Assembly (NCBI GenBank): GCA_035048495.1
Contig: CM068553.1
Coordinates: 503,259-567,258 of the forward strand
Direction of reading: 5' to 3'
Length of the DNA stretch: 64,000 bases
From: Euptelea pleiosperma
Lineage: Eukaryota > Streptophyta > Magnoliopsida > Ranunculales > Eupteleaceae
The notes below the pieces were generated by a model. It did not search any database, was not told the DNA's origin, and saw only the letters and a list, made by a program, of their open reading frames with translations. Positions 1-10,700 of the stretch are shown one piece after another. Each line of letters begins with the position of its first letter. Position 1 is the stretch's first letter. The position numbers and the translations under genes are program-made.

Positions 1-120
1 GTAAACCTCCCCTCACGAATACCATCTCTTCCCATTTTCTCGTCTCTGATTTCTGCTTTAATTCCTCCCCGGAAACTTTCCCTAAATGCAAATTCTTCGA
101 AAGAATTTCATTCAATAAAC

Positions 121-123
<3 letters not shown>

Positions 124-157
<34 letters not shown>
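124..157. repeat. (CT)n microsatellite in 5' leader
   Basis: An uninterrupted CT dinucleotide run of about 34 bases lies just upstream of the proposed start codon of the EEP/EF-hand gene. Pyrimidine-rich CT tracts of this kind are common in plant core promoters and 5' untranslated leaders. The window starts here, so the true transcription start is not visible. Confidence 0.85.
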
Positions 158-159
<2 letters not shown>

Positions 160-192
160 TTTCAAATCTTCCCCTCCCGCGTCCCCCCTTAG

Positions 193-3100
193 ATGCGCTT
201 GGTTTGTTTTTCCTTCTTCTAGGCTATGAATTTGGATTTCAGAAAAAATAAAATTTATGGACTAGTTTTGGGTTTATTTTTTATGGGTATTTGATTTTCT
301 GTATTTTAAAAGCAGGTGTTGGGTTCTGGTTTAGTGAAGAGCAATTCGACCGGACACGAGAGTAAACTTAAAGGAAGGATTTCAAGAATCGGGAGCTATG
401 CATCAATGACTGAACCTTGTATTTCCTGTACCACATTCAATATTCTCGCACCCATCTACAAAAGACTCGACAAAGAGGTACCAACCTCAATTTTGGTGAA
501 TTATGAATTTCTATGGCTTTTCATTGAGAGAGTGGTGTTCAAAATTTATTTATTTTTTTCCTCGAGAAAACAGAATCAGAGCCATCGCGAAAGTGAGCAC
601 AGGGCATACTGGCTAAGCAGGAACCAAAGCATATTGGATCGTTTGTTGAATGATGGATCTTCCATTATATGCCTTCAGGTGGGTCTTGCAATGACACACC
701 TTTTGTATGTCGATCAGATTAGGTTTATGTAGTATAGGGATCCGTCAAGGAATCGACCATAAACGTGCTAAATGGTTTTTGATATTTGGGCTTTGTGGTA
801 GGAATTCTGGGTCGGAAATGAAGAGCTTGTCGATATGTATGAGAAGAGGTTGGGTGATGCTGGTTATATCAATTTCAACCTCGCACGTACAAACAATCGG
901 GGAGATGGTATACTCTATTTTCTTCTACTTGGATTATTGTGGGATTTGACCTCTTAAGTGTTTCCTCGCCCATCATTTTTTTTACTTCCTTCTTCTAGAA
1001 TAAGGATTCTCACCCATCAAATTGGTGTGAAAATAATGATCTTTTTTTTTTTTATATGTTTTAACTTGTAGGTTTTTCAGTGTAGAAAGTTAGAGGGCTC
1101 ATTGTCGATTCAAACTTGTAAAGTTGATTTACGTAACACAAATATTTTGGAGGTTTTCGCATAAATATTTGTATGCACCCCCTGGGTGGAAATATTTTAT
1201 CGGTTTGAACATCAATTTTCATTGTACTTAAAACAGCAGTTGAATTGAAATGTTTCATTTGAAGCATCTATTGCTACCCTCTGATTTCGTTGTTTCTTGC
1301 ACATTTGGTTCATCTATGGGGGGCTTTGCAATCGGGGATCCTTTGAAAATAATATAAAATAATATCGATAACTTCAGCTGAATTTGAAATGGTGCTCAAT
1401 CCCGTCATTTTTTTTTGACAAGTATAAAAGCTTTATTAGATGGGGACTTTTAGAGGCTGAGGTAGCCTACCAAAAGTCACAAAGAATTACAAAGAAAACA
1501 AAAACAACAACATTTAAAAAAGTAAACAAAACCAATCATCCCAATCATCTCCCTCCATTAATCCCTCTCCCTACTAACCAACTCTGACCATTTAAAAGCG
1601 ATATCTTCAAATGAAATGCCTTTTCCTTCCTCATACAACTTCACCCAAAAATAAACCAACGCTTTGATCTCTAAAGTAATCTGCTCCATTCGCAAACTTT
1701 TACTTTCAAACACCCTATTATTCTTCTCCCTCCACAAGCCCCATAAAACCGCTAATGGTGTCAACGCCCACATTCTCCTTCCAAGTCTTCCGAACCTCTT
1801 CCCTTTCCATGTCAAGAATAATTCCTTAATCGATTTAGGAGCTACCCAGTACACTCCAAACTCCCTAATTAACTCTGTCCAGATGAGCCATGTACTTCTA
1901 CAATGTAAAAATAAATGACCCACTGATTCTCCACTTTGCAAGCAAAGGGGACAATGGTCCAGTACTCTTACCCCTCTTTTCCAAAGAAAATCCATAGTTT
2001 GAAGCCTCCCATGCACTGGACACCTGTCATTGTCAATAGTGACTGCGCTTAAGTTGTTTAAAACAACTTAGTTTCCTCGTTGACAATAGCGAGTGGGCTT
2101 ATGTCGATTAAATTCGATTTCGTTTTATCCTAAACTTAATCACATAGATACTTCCTCATATGGAGGTAAATACAGGTATGTTCTGAAAGAGAGATAAATT
2201 TAGTTTTCAAGCTATAGTATATGCCATTGTTGTAGCATGTCTAACTCTAGGAATTGGTATTGGAGGAGTTATTATTACTCGATAGAATGTTAGAATGGCA
2301 TTCTGACTTAAGAAATAATCGAGGAGGTTTCCATTACTATTAATGGAGGTGCTTGTAAGAATATCATGTTGCTTTCTTGCTTAAGAGATCATGTCTATTG
2401 TATACAGGTTTGTTGACTTTCTTGCTTAAGAAATTGTATCTAATGTCTACAGGTCTGCTGACTGCTGTACATAAGGACTATTTTAGGATTCTAAACTATC
2501 GTGAGTTGCTCTTTAATGACTTCGGTGACCGTGTTGCTCAGTTGTTACATGTTGAATCAATAGTCCCTTTCTCACAATGTCGTAACAGCAACGTTCGGCA
2601 AGAAATTCTCATTATGAATACCCATTTGTTATTTCCTCACAATTCTTGTCTGTCCATCGTACGGTTGCATCAGGTATATTAATTGCCCACTTATCTATAA
2701 TCTTGACTTCATAGTTTTATCTCCACTTCTAGCTGCACGCTGTTCTTTAGCTTGGTATTTATGTGTCTTGTGATAGGTATACAAAATCCTGCAATATGTG
2801 GAATCTTATCAGAAAGAAAACACACTTAATCCCATTCCCATCTTACTCTGTGGGTGAGTTTTTGTTGCCTTGCTAGTTTGAGTGCTCTCTTGCAGATCAA
2901 GTATAGCAGACTTTCCTATCTCTTTTTCTGCATTTTAACGTTTCACAGTGACTGGAATGGAAGCAAGCGTGGGCATGTTTACAAGTTCCTTAGATCTCAG
3001 GGGTTTGTGTCATCCTATGATACTGCTCATCAGTATACTGACAGCGATGCAGATGCACACAAGGTCATAATCTTCAGGTTCACATTGAAACGCTATTTGA

Positions 3101-5722
3101 GCATTTTGCCAGCATTCATGCCAGTATGCTTAAAACTCTATCTGTTGTCTTCTTTTTTTTTTCCCCACAGTGGGTTAGCCACCGTAATCATCGAGGAAAC
3201 ATCTGTGGTGTAGATTTTATATGGCTTCTTAATCCTAACAAGTATCGAAAACCTCTAAAGACGAGTTGGAGTGAAGCTATGTTTAGTATTGTCAAGGTGA
3301 GCAATTTATTTTGGTTATATTTATATTATTCTATGGCATCTATCAACTTTAGGGGTTTAATTGTTTTGCTTATCTATGTTATATTTCTACTTATTTTCTG
3401 TCATAAAAGCTAAGGATCCATAATTTTAGGTAATGCAATTTTGTAGGAACAAGAATACGAGAAACTTAACTTAAATATGTTATGCACCTTTTCTATCATT
3501 CCTTTTTTCTGCCTTATAAATCCCTTTTGAATTGATTTGTTAACAAGAATATGACGACTATAGCAATATTAAAGCAGAAATACAATGTACAAGAAAAGCC
3601 CCGAGACTGAGGAAGCAATTCAGGCCAGATTCAACCTACAGAAGGTTACACTACTATGGAGACAACATTCAAGATTTAATTATATACCTTATGGATCCTA
3701 TTTTGCAAAGTTGTATTTGCGGAATTCATATTTTTGAATCCTTTACTTCACATATCTTTGATTCCTTGAATAGGATCTGCTAGTATCGAAGGGAATTTGT
3801 CCTAGTCCACTACCATCCAAGAATCACAATTTTTTGAGTCCTTTCACCATGTTCTTCCCTCTTAGAGTGCTAGGTCAAAGCTTGATTCCTTTAAGAAGGG
3901 AAAGGACTTCTGCTCTATTGGAGTCGGGACAGAAGAAGAGAAAAGGGTTCAATTTTTTCTATTACCTCTGATACCACTCTCTCTTTGAGTTTCCTTCAAA
4001 GTTTTGGTTGATAAATCTGGAGGGGGTGGCAAACATCGAGGAGCACCTTTTACAAGTTTCCCTTGGAACTCTCTCTCCAATATCTAAGATCAATTTGAGA
4101 ATGAAAGTAGAATTCCTTGCATGGACTATGGAGTAGTCTAGAAATTATGCATGTTTTAATCCTTCACTAATCACAATTTACATACTGTGCTCAACCTCCT
4201 TCCCAGTGCATCCGTAGAATGACTCAGCAAGTCTCATTTGCTGCCCACTTCCAAATTTTCCATCTTATTGGCTCGCCCACCATCACCACCACAAACGCGC
4301 ACGCGCGCACACATTCTTTTATTGTACATTCCTATAAAATCACTGACATGGAATTGTTAGCCAGCCCTTCCCTGCTAACTGCACTGAGCTCTTCTATATT
4401 CTAACGATGAAATTTTTCTTGATTTCAGTACCAGCTTCGCGAAGCTTCTCTGACAGAAAAAGATGCATTTGCTTTTCTCAAGGCTGATAACCATGGTGGT
4501 CATATCACCTACTCAGGTTTCTGTGAAGGACTTCGTCAGGTATTGTATATTAGTAAATAAGGATTAACATAGGTTCAAATTCTAGTGAGAGATAAAGCTG
4601 CTGACATTCAGTCTCAATGCAGCTAGGTTTAACTGGCCATCTTCATGGACTGAGTACTGAAGAGACAAAGGACTTGTGGATCCAAGCGGATGTAGATGGA
4701 AATGGTGTTGTTGATTATGAAGAATTTCAGGTAAATTCTGCTTGGAGAATTTGTCCAAGTTTGTAATTATTTGTTTGGTGTAGTAGCAGTACTCTTTTCA
4801 TGACCCTTCAAGTCCTCGCTACTCAACAGGGGAATTCAAGTGTTTAGTGCATTCTAAGGCCCAATATTTTGTACTTGTTCGGTGACGTAGCAGTACCCTT
4901 TTCACTGCCCTACATGATCTTGAGTCCTCGCTACTCAACAGAAAATTCCAAGGGTTCAATGTCTTCTAAAGTCCAATTTGTAGGTCATGAGATATTCAAA
5001 TGATCTTTGGCCTTTAAAACTCATTGAGCGTTTGAGCTGTGTGATGTAAACAATAGACTTCTGTTGCTTACATGAACATTTTCAAACATGGCTTGCAGGC
5101 TTGACAATGTTGGAAACCTGCAGGACCATTTAATATGGTAGTTTACAATGTCCTCCCGCTTCTTTTAATACAGTTTTTCCCCCCAAAATTAGTCAAGTTA
5201 TCCAGTGTAGAATGAGTCCTTTCCTCTGGAGTTCCCTGTTGCACCACATGTACCCCTAAAACTGCTCTAACTCAATTTGAACTCAACCTAAGGTTAGTTT
5301 TTTAATGTGCGTTTGATATGGTTTTTTTCCTAAAAAGGAGGAAGCCCAGAGCAAGGTGTTGCTCAAGGTACACTGGAGGCTAGGAATTTTCATGTAGAAC
5401 ACACACACACACATACATACAAAGTTTTGATCTGTGTATTTTTAGAGTACCGTGGTTAAATGAAGGAATAATGGTATTGCAGCAGCAGATTTGGGATCCT
5501 GCATGGTCTGAGAAAACGGAGGAATATCATGAAGAGGGACAAGAGGATGTTTGGAAGGGCACGAAGGAGCAAGCCATTAGTTTCAATGTGAAGAATGCAG
5601 TTCTCTTCCCGCCTGAAGTGGAGAAAGGAATGTGGCCTGAAAACTACTCTCTTTCCGATCATGCACCACTAACCGTAGTGTTCTCGCCTGTAAGGAAGCC
5701 AAGTCCTCAGCCAATCTGTTAA
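193..5722 (+). CDS. EEP-family (CCR4-like) phosphoesterase with two EF-hands
   Basis: Exons: 193-201, 316-477, 574-678, 802-907, 2453-2673, 2777-2853, 2949-3063, 3171-3296, 4429-4539, 4623-4730, 5483-5722, giving 459 aa. The fold's catalytic motifs are all present: CLQEFW (Glu near residue 93), NTHLLF (about 182), GDWN (about 227-230) and SDHAPL (about 438-443). Two EF-hands encoded by exons 9 and 10 (about 308-380) sit between GDWN and SDH; the second loop, DVDGNGVVDYEE, is canonical, the first is degenerate. The layout recalls Arabidopsis At1g02270 (from memory). Family members are Mg-dependent nucleases or phosphatases; calcium control is inferred. The first, three-codon exon is the least certain part; without it translation could begin at ATG 406. 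An AATAAA lies near 5857. Intron 4 holds a LINE fragment. Confidence 0.87.
1405..2025 (-). mobile_element. 5'-truncated L1-type LINE (zf-RVT end)
   Basis: On the minus strand an open frame (2016 to 1558) reads a typical zinc-binding region of plant L1 reverse transcriptases, with CPLCLQSGES, VGHLFLHC and LWGLWREKNNRVFE motifs (C..C...H....C). It is followed by a 3' tail ending ATAAAGCTTTTATACTTGTC and an A-run at about 1407-1416, which is the LINE 3' terminus. Only the last ~600 bases of an element are present. It lies antisense in intron 4 of the EEP/EF-hand gene. No convincing target-site duplication was found. Confidence 0.8.
2369..2458 (+). repeat. 45-bp tandem duplication of a 3' splice site
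   Basis: Two imperfect 45-bp copies, each with a CTTGCTTAAG core, a pyrimidine stretch and a terminal TACAG or CTACAG, stand side by side. The downstream AG (2451-2452) is the acceptor used in the model of the EEP/EF-hand gene. The upstream AG (2406-2407) precedes GTTTGTTGAC, which mimics the true exon start GTCTGCTGAC. The 45 bases between the two acceptors are open in the coding frame and would insert GLLTFLLKKLYLMST. Confidence 0.8.
3955..4137 (+). mobile_element. Degenerate LINE fragment (pre-zf-RVT linker)
   Basis: Within intron 8 of the EEP/EF-hand gene the plus strand reads, across one frameshift, a phrase like FPWNSL...KINLRMKVEFLAWTM. This resembles the tract just before the zinc finger of plant L1 reverse transcriptases, where a W.....P.KV.FF.W pattern is usual. 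It is short and broken, so the call is tentative. Confidence 0.4.
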
Positions 5723-6165
5723 GCACACCTGGTTCAATGACCCTTGGTTTTTCTATTGAAGACATCGGAGTCATCATCCTAGAGGACCCCACATAACCCT
5801 GTACATGAAAATTTTTGAGAGAAGGGGAAAATATGTCTCGGAATTGATCAAGTACAAATAAACAAAATGAGGGGAAAAAAATTAGTGAAAAGGTTGAGAG
5901 TTGTAGACTTTGTAAATCCTCTTTGTAGCAGAATGAGAATAGCACTTCTGTTGAGCCTGTTGTGTCTGGCCTGTTACTGGGTTAAACCCCAACAGAACCA
6001 TCTTGTAACGGTATTTGGTCCGCCTTAACCAATTTTTCCTACGAAAGAGAAATGATCGTAGCCAGGTCTGAAATTGTTCAAAAAAAAAAAATTGCATTGT
6101 AAATGTGTAAAAGAGCTGAGAGTCTATGGTAAATGTATATTTCTGTCTCAATCCTATATCATGTG
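5723..6165 (+). other. 3' untranslated region and intergenic DNA
   Basis: After the TAA of the EEP/EF-hand gene, an AATAAA hexamer at about 5857 is a likely polyadenylation signal. A run of ten A at about 6080 follows. No further coding exon is seen. Confidence 0.5.
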
Positions 6166-6178
6166 CCATGGCCAATGT

Positions 6179-6384
6179 TTTTATGTTTCTTTTTGGTACC
6201 AAGGGTTTCCGGGCCTCAGAGGGCACCCAACTAGTCCCTTGGGGCATGTGCAGTCCCCCGGTCCCACACGGCCCATTTAATTACCGGAATAAGTCCCTGG
6301 GGGTGGCCCCAAGGGTGGGATTCTAGCCCAGGACCTCCGCTTCTTGAGGTGTGGTCCTGGCCATCACACCAACCCCTCGAAGTT
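6179..6384 (-). mobile_element. tRNA-derived SINE, family A copy 1
   Basis: Read on the minus strand, the element starts with an A-box-like GGTTGGTGTGATGGCCAGGA, has a B-box-like segment (CTAGAATCCCACC), then a body containing GGGACTAGTTGGGTGCC and GGCCCGGAAACCC, and ends A-rich. It is flanked by a perfect 13-bp target-site duplication CCATGGCCAATGT (6166-6178 and 6385-6397). The same family recurs at 8254-8448, 54460-54635 and 61644-61880. The organisation resembles the widespread plant Au-type SINEs, but the family name needs a library search. Confidence 0.85.
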
Positions 6385-6397
6385 CCATGGCCAATGT

Positions 6398-7468
6398 GTA
6401 AACACTAATCTTGACTATTCATTTAGTACATCAACCTTTGGATGGGTTCGTAACATAAATTCTAAAAAAATGGGGCTCAGGGGACCCCCTTTTTCTGTCC
6501 CCTCTCGGGAGTCGTGTGCTCGGAGCCTGAGCCATATATATATTTGCCAAAACAAGCTTTGGCTGGAGATTGGAGGGGTAAGTTTCTCTGCTCAGTATGA
6601 CTTATTAGCTTTGGCCCACTGATTGAAGGGTCTGGACTCTGGACTCTGGACTTGGATCAATGTGTTCATAGGTAGAATGTATGTTATGGGATGGGTTGGG
6701 TAAGGTTTTACACTGGCAGAGTTAGTAGTCCACCCCTACAATCACTTCTATTGGAAAAATGATTGACAAATGAGGCAAATCAGGGAAATGTTTCTATACT
6801 TACTCTATATGTTGTCCATCACTGGACCTTCTCATAGATCAGATCAGAACCAATCAATCAAGTAAAAAAAAATTTATATAGATCATCATATGATCCAATC
6901 AACTGGTTTTTTCATTATTTTTTTCCTGAAATAGGGGTATCTTTGGTCTCAAAGCGATGATTTGGTAGGTAAGAATGGAGTTAAAAAAGGGATTTTTTTT
7001 TTGAACGGAAGTTAGTTTAATATTTATTTAAAAAAGGAAAATTTAAAAACAAATTTAGCTGTTGGAGTCTCACACCAACTGGTTTTTTCTTGAGTATTTA
7101 TCCAAATGGTTGTTGATCCGGACCAATCCTATGCTAGGACATATCTTAGATTACCGGCCACGGGTCAGAATTTTTTTAATCTTTGGTGTTTTCTAATCTT
7201 TTTTGGTATCTTCGATGAGGGTAGGTATAGCCATATGGATTACAGAGTATAGGGTTGGTTGGTTGTTTTCCCTTAATTAGTTGGTGTGAGATATCTGCTG
7301 GTAATAGATTAATAAACAAAAATGGAAATACTAATAAAAGTGGAATAAAACCTATTTTTATTTGATGTTTATTTCCTTCTTCTCTCTCCCTTTCATCTTC
7401 TGCCTCTCCAACATTTCAACAGTGCGCATATGAGCAGTCAATATTTCTGAAAGCCCATGCTTTTCCAG
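6398..7468 (+). promoter_or_regulatory. Intergenic and upstream region of the RING-CH gene
   Basis: No coding exon is visible here. The right end serves as the upstream region and first untranslated exon of the RING-CH gene: a CCAG|GTACGA donor at 7468/7469 and a TTTCAG acceptor at 7641 define a probable 5'-UTR intron. The only upstream ATG near the exon end (ATGAGCAGT) closes after six codons. Most of the stretch is AT-rich and anonymous. Confidence 0.4.
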
Positions 7469-7709
7469 GTACGAGATTCGACCCCTTTATGATTTTCCCT
7501 CTTTTTAAAATCCTTCATTAGTTCATTTCTTCTGGATTGATTGTTTGATTTAAGTAGTGCTTTCTTTCCGGTTTTCTATTGCTTTTTCTGTAAGAGGATG
7601 AAGAAATCAATCAAGTGTTAATCTCGATCCAACTGTTTCAGACTTACACGTTAGTGTTTGGTGGATTGGAGAGCTAAAGGGGTATTGGCAATACTGTAAA
7701 TATAACCCA

Positions 7710-10700
7710 ATGCAGAATGATGAGTCGGATATAAATGGTGTCGCCATTGGAGACCACCGTCTTGATGTCTCATACCTTGAAGAACAAGGGAACCTGAATA
7801 ATTTCCCTTTGGAGAAGGGAGGTGGTCAGAGTTCACTGGGAGAACCTGCTGAGAAATGTGCTCTGACTGTGATCTCTAATGGGGAATCTGGTAATCAGGT
7901 TCTCATGACTTTAGAGCACGAGGGGAATGTTTTGAAGACTATGGGCACCAACAAGGAGGATGAAACAACTGATGCCATGGCAACTACTACGAAGGGTTTC
8001 TTGACGAGAAGTGAAAGTTCTCACGACGAATGCAGGTATTCAGTCATTCCTCCTCCTGGTGTTTATTTATTATAATACTATAGATTTATTTCTGCTTTCT
8101 ATTTTCACTTCTCTCCATTAATACTGCTTCTTTTGAATTATCAATGATTTTCAATGCATTCTATCTTTCAGCCCAATAAAACCTAATCAACTTTCAGTGT
8201 TTTTTAGTTTCATTTTTAGGCCACTAGTTTCCATTCCCCATTACATTGGGGGAATTTTTTTTGCTGACGAGGGTGTCCGGGCCTCTTAGAGCACCCAACT
8301 AATCCCCCGGGCACGTGCAAACCCCTCCATCCACACGCACCGGGTAAGTAGGGAACATTCCCTAAGGGTGGCCACCAAGGGGGGATTCGAACTCAGAACC
8401 TGCGCTTCCTGAGGCGTAGTCCTGGCCATCTTACCAAACCCTCGTTGGTTACATTGCGGGATTCATTTGTGTGTCAATTGGAAATTCTGACTGAACTATT
8501 TTATTTTGAACTTGAAGCAATTGGTTGGAGTCTTCTTTCATTTTGTACACGCTTTGAAGGTAAAACCCATCTAGTTTGATGGTCTGTGTTATAAATGTTT
8601 TGGTTTGAATTTAGTTGGGGCTCCTCATTTATTAAATCATTATCATCAGTATCATCCAACCCTTGTTCCAACTATTTGGGGCTCCTAATTTAGTAAATCT
8701 CTGTTTTTTAATTGGGGCACTTCATTGAGTAAATCTCTATTTGGAAACACTCATTGTACAGATCTTAATTGTTTGTAGGTCCAATGATTCTGCAATAACA
8801 TAACATGAGTATCGTCAATACATGTGACTCGGTCTTGGGATTAAGTCACATGTGTCCACAACTCCTTTATGTCAAAGCCATCGAAAAGTTAAGGTTCAAG
8901 TCACACATGTTTGCTTTCATTCTTTTCAATAAGATTCTTTGTTCTCATTTTTTTTCCTGAAAAAGTTGCTGACGTGCTTCTCAGGAGCATTTACAAGCCT
9001 TTTTTTTTTTTTTTCCGAATTGAAGTTACTTGGAAGTGAACAGTAGCTTCGACCGAAATTCATAATTTTTATGAAGAAAATTGCTAAACTTCGAAATGTC
9101 ACTGTTTATGTTGAACTTTTGCAAGATTTTGACAAAATTTCTGTGATTTTTTGTAAAACAAATATTACATCTAACGCTATGATAGAAGTCTAAAAAATTC
9201 TCATAAGCTTTTAGAGAATTTTGTTCGAGTTTTAGTTCCTTGTCTCTCATAGCCAGTTAAGGTACCTAAGGTGTGTCCTCAAATGCTTTGAAGCAATCTT
9301 TGGCTTGCGCACCAACTTGTTCAAGAGTGAGGTGTTCAGGGTCAATGATGTGCTTTAATTTGGAGGACCTTGCTAGCAATTTGGGGTGCAAGGTTGGGCA
9401 ATTCCCTGCTTCATATCTTGGTCTTCTGTTGAGCATCAATTATAGGGCTAAATCCATTTGGGATCTGACAGTTCAGAGATTTGAGAGGAGATTAGCATCT
9501 TAGAGGTCTAGCTATTTATTAAAAGATGGTATGGCGATCCTTATCAAGAGCTCTCTCTCAAATCGCCCCATCCATTTGTTATCTCTCTTTTCTATTCCAG
9601 CCAGTGTTGCTAACAAGTTGGAGAGGTTGGTAATAGATTTCTTATGGAATGGGAAGGAGGACACTAAGAAGTACCATCTTTATTGATTGGAAAGTAGTGT
9701 GTTTGCCTAAAAAAGGGGGGAGGCTTGGGTGTTAGATTGTTCAGAGGTATGAATAAAGTCTGTTTGAGCAAATGGCTGTGGCGGTCTGGGGAAGAGACAG
9801 ATAGTCTATGGAGAAGGGTTGTGACATTCCAATATGGCAGCAAGCTTAACGGGTGGGAGAGCATCCGGTTTCATCATCATATGGAGTGAGAGTGTAGAAA
9901 GGTATCTAGGAAGCCTATAAAGAGTTCAGAAGGGGCATTTGGTTCAAGATTGGAAGGGAGACATTTGATTCTGGGAGGACATTTGGTGTGGAGACAACTC
10001 TCTTGTATCCTCATTCTTAGCTATCTACGCCTTGTTGAATCTATAGGAGGCTCTTGTCAAAGATCGTATGGTTAGTGTGGATAATGATATATCTTGAAAC
10101 CTGGACCTTAGAAGAAGTATTAATGACTGGGAATTGGATGGCCTTAGTCACTGGAAAGACTTGGTACGTTTACCTGGTCTGAGGAGTCTGAGGAATTGAG
10201 ATACCAAAGGCCAATTATTTATCAAGTCTTTCATTCATCTTTGGTGCCTTTTTCTTTGTTGACTTCTCTTTATGGGCTTCATGTAGGCATCGTCAGTATT
10301 GTCCAAGGTGTCTTTCTTTGTTTGGATTGTGATGCATGATAAAATTCTTACGTTGAACCATTAGTAGGGGGTTTAGGCCCAACATCTGTCTTCTATGCAG
10401 ATTCAATAGTGAATTTATGGATCATCTGCTCATCCATTGTACCTTTACCAGAGAAGTATGGTGCAAGTTTTTCAAGCTTTTTGGGTTATGTTGGATGGTC
10501 CTAGTGGTGTTTTAGAGCTTTTTTTTTAGTTGGTTTGGCTTGACTTTGGACTCTTGAGGGCGTGTTCTCTGGGGATTGCTCCCTTTCGTTTGTTTATCAA
10601 GTCTTTCATTCAGCTTTGGCACATTTTTTTTGTTGAATTCTCTTATGGGCTTCACGTGGGCAGCATCAATATTGTCCAAGTTGGCTTTCTTCGTTTGGAC

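Noticed and set aside
316..405. A start of the EEP/EF-hand protein at position 316
   Set aside because: The codon there is GTG, directly after an AG acceptor; it is the beginning of an internal exon, not a start.
1405..2040. Target-site duplication for the LINE fragment in the EEP/EF-hand gene
   Set aside because: Only a GTCATT-like match of about six bases occurs at the two ends, too short to rely on.
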